Below are positions 47,101 through 55,503 of a stretch of DNA of 64,000 bases, piece by piece. The DNA is from Bacteroidales bacterium. Lineage in GTDB: Bacteria > Bacteroidota > Bacteroidia > Bacteroidales > B18-G4. Position 1 is the first letter of the stretch, and each line of letters opens with the position of its first letter. The notes beneath the pieces were generated by a model. That model searched no databases, had not been told where the DNA came from, and saw only the letters and a list, made by a program, of their open reading frames with translations. Location of the stretch: the NCBI GenBank assembly GCA_018400295.1, contig JAGYMZ010000002.1, forward strand, positions 104,581-168,580. The letters are read 5' to 3'. The translations under genes were made by a program, and so were the position numbers.

Positions 47101-47727
47101 AACATCTACAATGCGGATATCCGGATGTTACCCTTTTCAAGCGGTACTTCCGGCCCCGCATCGATCCAAGGGTTGATCTCCCGGGAGGAGGGCAGCGGCG
47201 TTACCTCCCCGGCCCCGGATGTCCCGGTGATGTTGTTCAATGAAGCGGGCGAATGCGTGGCATTGGATTATTCCGGTGCCCAGGGGGCTTTTGAATTCAA
47301 CGGTATCGGCCACGGAACTTATGGATTGCTTGCAGAAATGGTTGGCAAACGCATGGACCCTGTGCATTTCACCCTGGACGATCAAACCCCGTCGGCCGGT
47401 AACATCCATTTCCTCATCCAGCACGACCAGATCGTATTGGGTATGGACGATCCTTTGCCCGGCCGGGTGGAGTTCATCAGTGAAATATATCCCAACCCTG
47501 CCCGGGAGCATGCTCGGATCCGGATCGACCTGAAGGAAAAAACCCTCATTTCTTTTTCTGTGTATGATGCCCGGGGCAAACAGGTCCGTGGTTTCATCCG
47601 GTCACTGGAGTCCGGGCCAAATACCTTCAGCCTTGATTTATCGGATATGGATAACGGGCTATATTACGTCCTGATCGTTTCGCAAGGGGAAAGGATCGGT
47701 CAACAAAAATTGATCATTTCGAAATAA
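44140..47727 (+). CDS. Large T9SS-secreted protein with a duplicated propeller-like module and a MAM-like domain
   Basis: A 1195-residue secreted protein with signal peptide MRNLLLTLFVFTCISGIFSQ. A ~270-residue module occurs twice (about 40-300 and 597-855). Both copies contain WDVQF.FPV, GIETDG/GVETDG, AYD.DLD.FY.NNWSTDI, GFAYD.W.D.GP.LWGFSQDG and a final LAGGL. A choice-of-anchor/MAM-like domain lies between them (NENFEGAQFPPQGWS to WVIDNVLVHSDN). Fn3-like pieces follow, then a carboxypeptidase-regulatory-like region and a T9SS type A sorting domain (SEIYPNPAREHARIRI). No catalytic motif was found; adhesion or binding is the best guess. A strong terminator follows. Confidence 0.85.
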   Translation: MRNLLLTLFVFTCISGIFSQEAGPRDRAPQINTDLDPLTRDAWDVQFNFPVDTAYTQTGIETDGTYLYCVGWNDERIVKYDLQGNVIGDFTIPGAYKLRDLAYDGQYFYSGLGFENLMLVMDFTNEVLVDSIPLSFSFRAMAYDHDLDVFYANNWSTDITIFEADGTIVGSIDIGDWEYKQFYGFAYDGWSDDGPFLWGFSQDGLNGNTLVQIKLPEGTETGFVMDLTPMAIGSPYTPLAGGLFTHENLVGETVTLGGLMQNNAVFGLELGDAFWNPPVDSCYGPVFLHAALKDSMSTQLTWGAPQFAVLNENFEGAQFPPQGWSVQSQGNGWKNGDTVVHAAWEVPRWDSHFAYTDDIENPSNGCCDYLVTPALIIDHTYDFYLKFESYYNGAAGHEAYVKYSLDDGTNWELLHTLSPQNEWASLNIDLSLIQGADSANPIRFAFHSDDGQGDGSGWVIDNVLVHSDNVLIEPNSYQVFRDGSQVNYRPVTGLSYLDEEIIPGTYEYEVYAIYDSCSQYGGPVYIEIPDRPAPPPYTGPCLPPENLQAGTELTDVLLRWNSPMGSIRQWKNAPETDPFAEFSPESKRILPNRASRESWDVQFQFPVAVGGGEAGVETDGNFIYTSEWNGDNIHKYSLDGTHMGTFSFPLSDNIRDMAYVESEGYFYGTNGSNQIIIMDFETLSFIGNLVLSANARGIAYDNDLDAFYVNNWSTDIMLIDRETGSWISSFPTGLYGSYYGFAYDHWTDGGPYLWGFSQDGIGYATLVQIALPSGLETGFTMDLSFLSTSGTGLAGGLYTQPDMVPGTVTLGGVIQNETIFGLELGEAVFDQFLEGYNVYRDASLLNSLPVQDTFYLDEGLAPGTYSYEATAVYVDSLGVPVCESEPAGPVEIEISNGLVLGGNVFAGTSKLEEGFAYGYQYTEGEVVSETVALVDDLGYYFFFPFSSNDYYVKIKPAPASAFYDDYIPTYYGDVIHWEDAGLIQLTSNIYNADIRMLPFSSGTSGPASIQGLISREEGSGVTSPAPDVPVMLFNEAGECVALDYSGAQGAFEFNGIGHGTYGLLAEMVGKRMDPVHFTLDDQTPSAGNIHFLIQHDQIVLGMDDPLPGRVEFISEIYPNPAREHARIRIDLKEKTLISFSVYDARGKQVRGFIRSLESGPNTFSLDLSDMDNGLYYVLIVSQGERIGQQKLIISK

Positions 47728-47750
47728 TACATAGCGACTTATTTGCTAAA

Positions 47751-47785
47751 GGCCGTCCTCAGGCATAAGAGGACGGCCTTTTTTT
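47751..47785 (+). terminator. Rho-independent terminator after the 1195-residue T9SS protein gene
   Basis: GGCCGTCCTC and GAGGACGGCC form a perfect 10-bp stem with an 8-nt loop, followed by seven T. Confidence 0.95.
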
Positions 47786-47816
47786 CTGGAAACCGTCAGG
47801 CTTTCTATTTTTTTCT

Positions 47817-47824
47817 TACTTTTG
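47817..47824 (+). promoter_or_regulatory. Probable -7 box of corA
   Basis: TACTTTTG lies 64 bp before the corA ATG. Confidence 0.4.
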
Positions 47825-47878
47825 AAACGTTAAAAGTCAGGCCAATGTAAAAACAAAGGAAGTTATCCACTGCTAAAC

Positions 47879-47884
47879 AGGAGG
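47879..47884 (+). promoter_or_regulatory. Canonical Shine-Dalgarno site of corA
   Basis: AGGAGG lies 4 nt before the corA ATG. This is noteworthy because Bacteroidota ribosomes largely sequester the anti-Shine-Dalgarno sequence and most genes here lack such a site. Confidence 0.6.
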
Positions 47885-47888
47885 TCGC

Positions 47889-48800
47889 ATGATTGAAACC
47901 ATCAAAATCGGAACGCTGAAGTGGCATCACATACTCAGCCCTTCGGAAGATGACCTGCAGTTTTTAAGCGATAACTTTCATTTCCACCCGCTTGATCTGG
48001 AAGACTGCCGCAGTAAGCTGAACCAGCGGCCCAAGGTCGATGTTTACGATGATTACTTTTTTCTGATCCTGCATTTCCCGAGTTTTGATGACAAAGGACG
48101 TTTCATCCGCATACGGGAGGTTAAAATGTTCTGGGGCGAGGATTTCCTGATCACCATAGGAAGTACGCACTGGGTTGTTACGGACATGTTCCTGAAAGCA
48201 AAGGAACAAATGGAAAGAAAAGAGGAATTTGAGGTGGGTACCAGCGATGCCTTGCTTTATAAGGTCCTGGAAAGACTGATGCGGGAAACCCTGGTGCTCA
48301 TGCGCAAGGTCGGACAGGAGGTGGAATTCCTGAACAGTCAGCTATTCAGCAAACGGGCGGTATATACCATTGAACGGATATCGATCACCCGGAAGAACAT
48401 CATCCTGCTGAACACCATTTTTAAACCCCAGCTGCCGCTGTTCCATAATTTTGAAACGGGAAAAATCGAGGGATATGCGGAGAACATGGAGGATTACTGG
48501 GGCAATATTCTCGACTATTACCAGCGGATGTGGGATATGATCGAGGATTACCAGGAGCTCATCATAGGGCTTTCAAAAACCTTTGATAGTCTGCAGGCCA
48601 ATAAGACTAATGAGATCATGAAGGTGCTGACTTTCTTCTCAACCATATTGCTTCCCCTGACATTCCTCACGGGTTTGTATGGTATGAATGTGGGCTTGCC
48701 TTTGGAGGATGATCCCAATGCTTTTTTTCTTATTGTCGGCATCATGGTGGTGGTCGTTTTTGTAATGATCCTGTACTTCAAGAAGAGAAAATGGATATAA
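47889..48800 (+). CDS. corA: CorA-family magnesium/divalent cation transporter
   Basis: A 303-residue CorA protein: a long cytoplasmic N-terminal domain (about 1-240, with FLILHFPSFDDKGRF), then two C-terminal spans. The signature GMN is present as LYGMNVGLP at the end of the first span, and the protein closes with the basic YFKKRKWI. It forms a pentameric Mg(II) channel (also Co, Ni) in the inner membrane. No Mg riboswitch was recognised in the ~100-bp leader. It is an independent transcript after a terminator. Confidence 0.95.
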   Translation: MIETIKIGTLKWHHILSPSEDDLQFLSDNFHFHPLDLEDCRSKLNQRPKVDVYDDYFFLILHFPSFDDKGRFIRIREVKMFWGEDFLITIGSTHWVVTDMFLKAKEQMERKEEFEVGTSDALLYKVLERLMRETLVLMRKVGQEVEFLNSQLFSKRAVYTIERISITRKNIILLNTIFKPQLPLFHNFETGKIEGYAENMEDYWGNILDYYQRMWDMIEDYQELIIGLSKTFDSLQANKTNEIMKVLTFFSTILLPLTFLTGLYGMNVGLPLEDDPNAFFLIVGIMVVVVFVMILYFKKRKWI

Positions 48801-48880
48801 GCCCGGCCTGCATGGGGCTGCAACAGACAGATGGCTGATCGTTGCATGCCATAGCAGCCGGGTGCCTTGCCGGAAAGAAT

Positions 48881-49960
48881 TTAACCCGCATCATTTTCCA
48901 GGAAATCGGATTGATTTTTTACGGAATCTCTGTGAATCTGCTCCATAATGGCTTTGACCATGGCCGTATCCAATCCTAAGCGGATGCCTGACCTGACCCT
49001 GTCTTCCAGTACCTTCCTCCACCGTTCCGGCTGAAAGGCCGGCTGATTATATTCCCTTTTGATCCTGGCCACCTGCTTTACGATCTCATGCCTTTCCGAA
49101 AGAATGCGCAACAGGTCTTCATCGGTTTTATCGATCAGGGACCGGAGCTTTTCCAGCTCCTGGAGGCAGTCATCCGGTTTGTCATTATCGCGTACAACAA
49201 GCATTTGCAGCAGGGAGGACAGTTCTGCGGGAGATAGTTGCTGGGCCGCATCGGTACAGGCATCTCCGGGACGAATATGCGATTCGATCATCAGACCGTC
49301 GAAGCCCAGGTTCAGTGCTTTTTGGGCAATTTCCCGGATGCATTCCTTTTTACCGCAAATATGACTGGGATCGCAAACGATGGGCAGGCCGGGGATGCGC
49401 CTCCTGAGTTCGATGGGCATCTCCCACAAGGGGTCGTTCCTGAACCTGCCCGGTTTGTATGTGTAAAATCCACGATGAACCGCAATGATCTTTTTTATTC
49501 CTGCCTCATTGATCCGTTCCATTGCGCCGATCCATAGATCCAGATCTGCATTTACCGGGTTTTTGACCATGACCGGCAGGTCCTGCCCCTTTAATTCTTT
49601 GGCGATATCCTGTATGGCAAAAGGGCTGACCGCTGTCCGTGCCCCGATCCAGATGATGTCGATGCCGTGATCGAGGCAGGCTTTCACATGCTCAGGGAGG
49701 CCTGTTTCAACTGCAGTTTTTAGCCCGGTTTCCCGTGTTGCTTTTTTAAGCCAGGAAAGCGCCTTAAGACCCTGCCCTTCAAAATCCCCCGGTCTGGTCC
49801 TGGGCTTCCATACCCCGGCCCTGAAAACAGATATCCCATGTAATTTCGCCAGGGCCTGTGCTGTTTCCAGGACCTGCTTTTCCGATTCAGCACTGCAAGG
49901 GCCACTGATGATCAGCGGCGGGGAAGCATCGTTCCAATGTTCAAGCTTTTCTGTTTCCAT
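48881..49960 (-). CDS. Bifunctional 3-deoxy-7-phosphoheptulonate synthase / chorismate mutase
   Basis: A 359-residue fusion. The first ~255 residues are a DAHP synthase of the KDO8PS-like (I-beta) type (ISGPCSAESEKQVLETA, AGVWKPRTRPGDFEG, VCDPSHICGKK). The C-terminal ~90 residues are an AroQ-type chorismate mutase (LEKLRSLIDKTDEDLLRILSERHEIV). This order is typical in Bacteroidota; the mutase part gives feedback by prephenate or chorismate and supplies the Phe/Tyr branch. The ATG at 49960 (METEKLEHW) is preferred; the track start is TTG at 49978. It diverges from asnS. Confidence 0.93.
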   Translation of the reverse strand: METEKLEHWNDASPPLIISGPCSAESEKQVLETAQALAKLHGISVFRAGVWKPRTRPGDFEGQGLKALSWLKKATRETGLKTAVETGLPEHVKACLDHGIDIIWIGARTAVSPFAIQDIAKELKGQDLPVMVKNPVNADLDLWIGAMERINEAGIKKIIAVHRGFYTYKPGRFRNDPLWEMPIELRRRIPGLPIVCDPSHICGKKECIREIAQKALNLGFDGLMIESHIRPGDACTDAAQQLSPAELSSLLQMLVVRDNDKPDDCLQELEKLRSLIDKTDEDLLRILSERHEIVKQVARIKREYNQPAFQPERWRKVLEDRVRSGIRLGLDTAMVKAIMEQIHRDSVKNQSDFLENDAG

Positions 49961-50109
49961 TTCTGATTCCCTCACCAACCGGGGCGTTGTATGTCTGAGG
50001 TTTCAATCCCCTGAATATTTCACGGTCCCCGGAAGTCCAAATTTACGAATCATTTCCCTGGCCCTGGTTAAAAAATCCCGGTTTCATTTCCCATACCTCA
50101 AAAAAGGTT

Positions 50110-50117
50110 TATTTTTG
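50110..50117 (+). promoter_or_regulatory. -7 box of asnS
   Basis: TATTTTTG lies 22 bp before the asnS ATG at 50140. Confidence 0.5.
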
Positions 50118-50139
50118 TACCCAATCAAAAGCATTGAAT

Positions 50140-51591
50140 ATGCATAACTTGAAAAGATCAGAAATAAAAGCGCTGGTGAACACAACCGATTATGACAGGG
50201 ATGTGCATGTGAAGGCATGGGTAAGGACCAAAAGGGGAAGCAAGCATGTTGCTTTTGTTGCCCTGAATGACGGGACAACCATTCAGAACCTGCAGGTTGT
50301 GGTCGATTTCGATAAAATTCCGGAAAGCAAGTTGTTGGATGTTCAAACCGGTGCTTCCGTATCCGTTTCGGGTCGGTTGGTTGAATCAAAAGGAAGCAGG
50401 CAGAATGTGGAATTGCTCGCCGAGGAACTGGATGTTTTGGGTAAGGCCGATCCAAATGAATATCCTTTGCAACCCAAGAAGCATTCTCTGGAGTTCCTGC
50501 GTGAAAAAGCCCATCTGCGGTTCCGTACCAATACTTTTGGGGCTGTCACCCGCGTACGGCATGCCATGATCTTTGCCATTCATAAATTTTTCAACGACCG
50601 GGGCTTTTATAATATCCACACACCCATTATCACGGGTTCGGATGCGGAAGGGGCCGGTGAAATGTTCCATGTTACGGCCCTGGATCTTTCAAACCCTCCC
50701 CGGGATGAGAAGGGTGGGATAGATTTTACAAAGGATTTTTTTGGCAAGGAAACCAATCTGACGGTTTCCGGCCAGTTGGAGGCTGAACTGGCTGCTCTGG
50801 CTATGAGCAAGGTCTATACCTTTGGCCCTACCTTCAGGGCTGAGAATTCCAACACTTCACGGCACCTGGCTGAATTCTGGATGGTTGAGCCTGAGATGGC
50901 CTTTTGCGATATTCACGATAATATGGACCTTGCCGAGGAAATGATGCAGTACCTTGTGAGCTATGCACTGGATCATTGCATGGAAGACCTTGAATTCCTG
51001 GACAAGCGTTTTGCCGATGAGGAAAGCAGAAAGAAGAAAGAGGACAGGGCGAGCATGGGTTTGATCGAAAGGCTTAAGTTTGTCACCGGGAATACCTTTG
51101 AGCGGATCACCTATACCGAGGCACAGGATGTTTTGAAAAACTCAAAACCGAATAAAAAAGGGAAATTCACCTATGCGGTGGATGATTGGGGCGTGGATTT
51201 TCAATCCGAACATGAGCGATACCTGGTCGAAAAGCATTATCAAAAACCGGTGATGGTAACCGATTATCCAAGGGACATTAAGGCTTTTTACATGAAGCAG
51301 AATGATGACGGCAAGACGGTCCGGGCCCTGGATGTATTGTTTCCCCAGATCGGCGAGATCATCGGGGGTTCACAGAGGGAAGAGAACTATGATAAGTTGT
51401 ACGGCCGGATCCGGGAAATGGACATACCGGAAGAATCCATGTGGTGGTACCTGGAAACGCGAAAGTTTGGTACTGTAGTCCACAGCGGATATGGCCTCGG
51501 CTTTGAGCGCCTGCTGCTTTTTGTTACAGGAATGGGCAATATCCGCGATGTGATCCCTTTTCCAAGGACTCCGAAGAACGCTGAATTTTAA
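50140..51591 (+). CDS. asnS: Asparaginyl-tRNA synthetase
   Basis: A 483-residue class IIb synthetase. An N-terminal OB-fold anticodon domain ([24 protein letters not shown]) is followed by the catalytic core with motif 2 [21 protein letters not shown] and motif 3 [29 protein letters not shown] closes the protein. The ATG at 50140 ([10 protein letters not shown]) is chosen; the track begins at a TTG two codons earlier. rpoN follows after 99 bp on the same strand. Confidence 0.97.
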   Translation: MHNLKRSEIKALVNTTDYDRDVHVKAWVRTKRGSKHVAFVALNDGTTIQNLQVVVDFDKIPESKLLDVQTGASVSVSGRLVESKGSRQNVELLAEELDVLGKADPNEYPLQPKKHSLEFLREKAHLRFRTNTFGAVTRVRHAMIFAIHKFFNDRGFYNIHTPIITGSDAEGAGEMFHVTALDLSNPPRDEKGGIDFTKDFFGKETNLTVSGQLEAELAALAMSKVYTFGPTFRAENSNTSRHLAEFWMVEPEMAFCDIHDNMDLAEEMMQYLVSYALDHCMEDLEFLDKRFADEESRKKKEDRASMGLIERLKFVTGNTFERITYTEAQDVLKNSKPNKKGKFTYAVDDWGVDFQSEHERYLVEKHYQKPVMVTDYPRDIKAFYMKQNDDGKTVRALDVLFPQIGEIIGGSQREENYDKLYGRIREMDIPEESMWWYLETRKFGTVVHSGYGLGFERLLLFVTGMGNIRDVIPFPRTPKNAEF

Positions 51592-51690
51592 TGGCATCTT
51601 TGCATGCATTAATCTTTGCTTTTCAGGATTTCTTTTCGTAATTTCGGGTACATAAATTTACCGTGGGACAATAGGAAGGGAATAACGGTT

Positions 51691-53154
51691 ATGCTAAATC
51701 AAAGATTACAACAAAAGCTATTACAAAAACTTTCTCCTCAGCAGATACTGCTTATGAAACTGCTGCAGGTTCCCTCTGCCGTCCTGGATCAAAGGATCAA
51801 ACAGGAAATTGAGGAAAATCCTGCATTGGAGGAATTCGGCGAGGTTGAGGGCGAGGATGAGGACAGTCGTGAATCCGACACGGATGACAGCATGGATGAA
51901 GATTCTGAACAATCGGAGGAAGAGTTTGATCTTTCTGATTATATGGAGGATGATGAGATCCCTTCTTATAAGCTTAATGCCGGTAACCAATCCCGGGATG
52001 ATGAGCATCGCGAGATCCCTTTTTCGTCAGGGATCAGTTTTCATGATTTCCTTACCGATCAACTGAGTCTGAGAGACCTGGATAAAATGCAACGGATCAT
52101 CGCGGAAACGCTCATTGGAAATCTGGATGATTCTGGATATCTGAACAGGGATATCCGGTCGCTGGTGGACGACCTTGCCTTTACACAGAATATTGAAGTA
52201 AGCACGGATGAGGTTATGGATGTGCTCAGGATCATTCAGGAGCTTGACCCCCCCGGTGTCGGTGCGCGCAGTCTGAAGGAATGCCTGCTGTTGCAATTGC
52301 GCAGGAGGGAGGAACAAAACCCTGTCGTTCAACGGGCCATTCATATTCTCGATAATTATTTTAATGAGTTTACAAAAAAGCATTACGACAAGATCCTGAA
52401 AAGGGCTAAGATCAATGATGCGCAACTGAAAGAAGGGGTCAATGAAATACTTAAGCTCAATCCCAAACCCGGCAATTCCCTGGGGGAAACGGCCCGGACC
52501 AATCATTATGTCATCCCGGATTTCATCATCCATAATAATGACGGCGAACTTGAGCTTACCCTGAGCTCCAGGAATACCCCCGAATTGCGGTTGAGCCGCA
52601 CCTACCTTGACATGATGGCCGCCTATGCTGAGAACAAAAAAGACAAAAAGAACAAAGAAGCATTCCTTTTTGTTAAGCAGAAAATAGATTCTGCCCGGTG
52701 GTTCATGGAGGCCATCAGACAGCGGCAGCATACCTTGTATGTGACCATGAAGGCCATCATGGATTATCAGCGTGAATACTTCCTTACCGGCGATGAGACC
52801 CAGCTGAGGCCCATGATCCTGAAGGATATAGCTGAGATCGTCAGTCTGGACATATCCACCATATCCAGGGTAGCCAACAGCAAATATGTTCAGACGCCAT
52901 ACGGGACGTTTCTTTTGAAGAGCTTCTTTTCCGAGTCGATGCACCGGGAATCAGGGGAGGAGGTGTCGACACGGGAGATCAAAAAGATCCTGTCCGATTG
53001 CGTGGAGAGTGAAGACAAAGAAAAACCCTATACGGACGAACAGCTCACCGCGATGCTGAAAGAAAAGGGATACAATATCGCCCGGAGGACCATTGCAAAG
53101 TACCGGGAACAGTTGAACATTCCTGTGGCGCGGCTCAGAAAAGAACTGAAATAA
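51691..53154 (+). CDS. rpoN: RNA polymerase sigma-54 factor RpoN
   Basis: A 487-residue sigma-54. Region I is the Gln/Leu-rich start (MLNQRLQQKLLQKLSPQQIL), region II is very acidic (EGEDEDSRESDTDDSMDEDSEQ). The core-binding region and the DNA-binding C-terminus follow, with the RpoN box ARRTIAKYREQLNIP. The ATG at 51691 is the natural start; the track start 25 codons earlier adds unrelated sequence. It needs AAA+ enhancer-binding activators, none of which is encoded in this window. It follows asnS. Confidence 0.97.
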   Translation: MLNQRLQQKLLQKLSPQQILLMKLLQVPSAVLDQRIKQEIEENPALEEFGEVEGEDEDSRESDTDDSMDEDSEQSEEEFDLSDYMEDDEIPSYKLNAGNQSRDDEHREIPFSSGISFHDFLTDQLSLRDLDKMQRIIAETLIGNLDDSGYLNRDIRSLVDDLAFTQNIEVSTDEVMDVLRIIQELDPPGVGARSLKECLLLQLRRREEQNPVVQRAIHILDNYFNEFTKKHYDKILKRAKINDAQLKEGVNEILKLNPKPGNSLGETARTNHYVIPDFIIHNNDGELELTLSSRNTPELRLSRTYLDMMAAYAENKKDKKNKEAFLFVKQKIDSARWFMEAIRQRQHTLYVTMKAIMDYQREYFLTGDETQLRPMILKDIAEIVSLDISTISRVANSKYVQTPYGTFLLKSFFSESMHRESGEEVSTREIKKILSDCVESEDKEKPYTDEQLTAMLKEKGYNIARRTIAKYREQLNIPVARLRKELK

Positions 53155-53178
53155 TTCCGTATCCCCATCCAAAAAATG

Positions 53179-53186
53179 TATCTTTG
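53179..53186 (+). promoter_or_regulatory. -7 box of the PAP2-like gene
   Basis: TATCTTTG lies 17 bp before the ATG at 53204, which supports that start over the TTG at 53192. Confidence 0.5.
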
Positions 53187-53203
53187 CCGCATTGCATTCA
53201 TCC

Positions 53204-53815
53204 ATGGAATCTAAACTGGCAAAGATAATCTCGATCATTTTTCAACCACTTTTGATGCCCACCTATGGTTTCATTGTGTTGTTCAATATCAATGTCTATT
53301 TTACCATGATGATCCCCTGGTCTGCCCGTTGGATTATCCTGGCCATTGTCTTCGTATCCACATTTGTCCTGCCCTTGTTTTTCATCCTGATACTCTACCA
53401 CCGGGGGGTTGTCGGTTCATTGCACCTGGAAAAAAGAAAGGAACGGATACTGCCCCTTATTATAACGGTTGTTTTTTACTACATGTGTTATTACCTGCTA
53501 AAACGATTGCAGATATCTCCCATTTTTTATTATTTTTTGATCGGAACGACGTTCACGCTGGTTATTTCCCTGATCATAAATTTCTTCTGGAAGATCAGCA
53601 TGCATATGATGGCTGCCGGGGGCTTGCTGGGGGTGTTTTTGGGATTGTCTTTTGTTTTAATGATCAACATCCCTTTCATTCTGATGGGTATTATCCTGTC
53701 GGCCGGGTTGATCGGATTTGCCCGGTTAAAACTCAGGGCACACACACCGGGTCAGGTATACGCCGGCTTTCTGACCGGTGCGCTCATAATGTTCATATTG
53801 TTTATATTTATCTGA
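53204..53815 (+). CDS. PAP2-superfamily-like integral membrane protein
   Basis: A 203-residue protein with six predicted spans and start MESKLAKIISIIFQPLLMP. The segment KISMHMMAAGGLLGVFLG followed by LRAHTPGQVYAGFLTG is like the C-terminal SGH/HxxxD-type motifs of phosphatidic acid phosphatase (PAP2) proteins, but the first KxxxxxxRP motif is not obvious. It may act on polyprenyl or lipid phosphates, or be a non-catalytic relative. It is convergent with, and adjacent to, the PorT-like gene (stops abut at 53815/53816). Confidence 0.65.
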   Translation: MESKLAKIISIIFQPLLMPTYGFIVLFNINVYFTMMIPWSARWIILAIVFVSTFVLPLFFILILYHRGVVGSLHLEKRKERILPLIITVVFYYMCYYLLKRLQISPIFYYFLIGTTFTLVISLIINFFWKISMHMMAAGGLLGVFLGLSFVLMINIPFILMGIILSAGLIGFARLKLRAHTPGQVYAGFLTGALIMFILFIFI

Positions 53816-54481
53816 TCACCAGGGAAGGATCACGATGCCGGCCGATACCGGATACATTTGCGGGCCCCTGTCTTCCTGGAATAATTTGGATAACTGGTAA
53901 TACGCGAAGACATTGATCCATTTATAGCCTATTCTGAAAGTGGGCCCATAGCGCAATGTTTCGGTCTGCTCGATATTTTTCCGTTTCTCTTTCACTTCTT
54001 TTGTCCCGGAAGGGAGCAGCTGATCGCCCTTGTATTTTGTATGGCTGTTGATCAGGTATCCTACTTTGAAACCAATGGCTGTCCGGAACCCGCCTTTTGT
54101 TTTAAAACGGAACTCTACGGGCAGGTCCACGTAAGTCAGCGATACTTTGCTTTTCTTATAGTCTTCATCTATATTTATAAACCGGATCGTATCCGCTTTA
54201 ATATCTTCAATTTGATTGTCGCTGTATAAATTATGCATCCCCAGCCCCAGTCCTGCGGAGAGATACACAATGCTTTCCCCAAGCTGGTAATTATACATCC
54301 CGAAGACATTGGCCCCCTGGTTGATCAGCCGGGTGTCCATATCGTCCGGGGGGTCCATCCAGAAATCATTGAAAACCGCCACGCCCAACCCGAATTTTTG
54401 TCTTTGATCGTAATCAACTACCTGGGAAAAAGCGGTTGCGGATATAATAACCGTTGTAAAGAGCAGGATCAAATTTTTCAT
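53816..54481 (-). CDS. PorT-like outer-membrane beta-barrel protein
   Basis: A 221-residue protein with signal peptide MKNLILLFTTVIISATAFSQ, then alternating beta strands (FGLGVAVFNDFW, YLSAGLGLGMHNLY, VSLTYVDLPVEFRFKTKGGF, AIGFKVGYLINSHTKYKG). The LPVEFRFKTKGG...GFKVGY pattern matches the PorT/outer-membrane beta-barrel family of Bacteroidota, some of which support T9SS. Specific function is unknown. A -7 box lies 24 bp upstream of the start. Confidence 0.8.
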   Translation of the reverse strand: MKNLILLFTTVIISATAFSQVVDYDQRQKFGLGVAVFNDFWMDPPDDMDTRLINQGANVFGMYNYQLGESIVYLSAGLGLGMHNLYSDNQIEDIKADTIRFINIDEDYKKSKVSLTYVDLPVEFRFKTKGGFRTAIGFKVGYLINSHTKYKGDQLLPSGTKEVKEKRKNIEQTETLRYGPTFRIGYKWINVFAYYQLSKLFQEDRGPQMYPVSAGIVILPW

Positions 54482-54505
54482 AAGCCGAGATTTTTTTCTT
54501 CAAAA

Positions 54506-54513
54506 CAAAGATA
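54506..54513 (-). promoter_or_regulatory. -7 box of the PorT-like gene
   Basis: Minus-strand TATCTTTG, 24 bp before the ATG at 54481. Confidence 0.55.
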
Positions 54514-54526
54514 CGACATAATTTTG

Positions 54527-54865
54527 ATAATCTTATCTGACGTGCTGGCGGCCTGTCTGTATATAATAAACAGAGGGACGGGAAAAGAATCGAAGCGGGT
54601 GATCTCAGGCTGTCTGATCCCGGGTTCTCGCATGAGCAGGCAAGGCAGGGAATGGATAAAAGGATACTGCTGGGGGAATTCCTCACCTAAGTTGTTGTGT
54701 TTACGTGATTTCCCCACTGGCCGGATTTCAGCATATGTATAAAAAAGGGGTGATTTCCTCCGTTGACACCATGCTGTTTTTGTTGTTTCTTTGAATCCTG
54801 GATCCCCTACCAGGCCCATATATAATTCCCTGCCCCGGATACGAAAGTTTCCGGGGCTGCTTTTT
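54527..54865 (+). ncRNA. Possible plus-strand small RNA
   Basis: Boundaries are inferred only: TAATTTTG at 54519-54526 fits the Bacteroidota -7 box, and a terminator-like hairpin closes the region at 54832-54865. I compared by eye with 6S, tmRNA, RNase P and SRP RNA and found none of their conserved cores. It may instead be noise. Confidence 0.25.
54832..54865 (+). terminator. Plus-strand terminator-like hairpin
   Basis: GCCCCGGA and TCCGGGGC pair across a 10-nt loop; TGC and then five T follow on the plus strand. On the minus strand no T-run follows the stem. Confidence 0.5.
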
Positions 54866-54882
54866 ATGTAACGGTCCCCGGC

Positions 54883-55503
54883 TTATGGCTGTTCTTTGAG
54901 GGCTTCCCTGAATGCTTTTCGGAACTTTTCCAATTTCGGTCCGATGACCATTCTGCAATAAGGCTGGTTCTTGTTTTGGTTGTAATAGTTTTTGTGGTAG
55001 TCCTCCGCCTTGTAGAAATTCTTCAACGGAGATATTTCCGTGACGATGGGGCCCTCGAATGCGCCGGATTTGTTTAGTGCCTCCTTATATTTTTCTGCCT
55101 TTTTTTTCTGGTTTTCATCATGGTAGAAGATCACGGACCGGTATTGGGTGCCAACATCGGCCCCCTGCCGGTTCAGTGTTGTGGGGTCATGGGTTTGCCA
55201 GAATACTTCCAGCAGTTTATCATAGGTGATCACGGAGGGATCGTAAGCGATCCGTGCTACTTCGGCATGTCCGGTGGATCCGGTTGTAACCTCACGGTAT
55301 GCGGGGTTTTTGACGTGTCCGCCGGAATATCCCGGGGTTACCGATCCCACCCCTTCCAATTGCTGAAAGATCGCTTCCACACACCAAAAACAACCGGCAC
55401 CGAAGGTGGCTGTATCTTCCTGAGCTGTGGTTGAATTTCCTGCTTTGCTGTTCATGCTTGAAATGATCAATGTTAGAAAAATGAGTAATGGTTTCATTTC
55501 CAT
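54883..55503 (-). CDS. msrA: Peptide-methionine (S)-S-oxide reductase MsrA, exported
   Basis: A 206-residue MsrA that repairs S-methionine sulfoxide. The active-site motif is GAGCFWCVEAIFQQLEGV (catalytic C38, with C41), followed by PGYSGG, GHAEVARIAYDP and HDPTTLNRQGADVGTQYRS. The N-terminus (MKPLLIFLTLIISSMNSKAG) is a signal peptide, so the enzyme should work in the periplasm. Start is ATG 55503, or ATG two codons later. The fused MsrB domain found in some relatives is absent. Confidence 0.95.
   Translation of the reverse strand: MEMKPLLIFLTLIISSMNSKAGNSTTAQEDTATFGAGCFWCVEAIFQQLEGVGSVTPGYSGGHVKNPAYREVTTGSTGHAEVARIAYDPSVITYDKLLEVFWQTHDPTTLNRQGADVGTQYRSVIFYHDENQKKKAEKYKEALNKSGAFEGPIVTEISPLKNFYKAEDYHKNYYNQNKNQPYCRMVIGPKLEKFRKAFREALKEQP

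Larger units (their letters stand above)
54482..54882. other. 401-bp gap without a protein gene; candidate small-RNA locus
   Basis: No credible ORF is seen on either strand (listed minus-strand frames lack family features and start poorly). It contains the -7 box of the PorT-like gene, a plus-strand -7-like box at 54519, near-direct repeats GTGATTTCC at ~54706 and ~54750, and a plus-strand hairpin with a T-run at 54832-54865. Both flanking genes read on the minus strand, so the hairpin does not serve either of them. Confidence 0.5.

Noticed and set aside
54600-54660. SRP RNA-like string (GCAGGCAAGGCAG)
   Set aside because: The diagnostic GGAAGCAGCC loop is absent and the flanks do not pair.
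54478-54819. 113-codon minus-strand ORF in the 401-bp gap
   Set aside because: No signal peptide, domain or family resemblance; it overlaps the PorT-like promoter and start.
54740-54820. tRNA- or tmRNA-like 3' end (GAATCCTGGATCCCCTACCA)
   Set aside because: No matching acceptor stem, D-arm or anticodon arm could be built on either strand.
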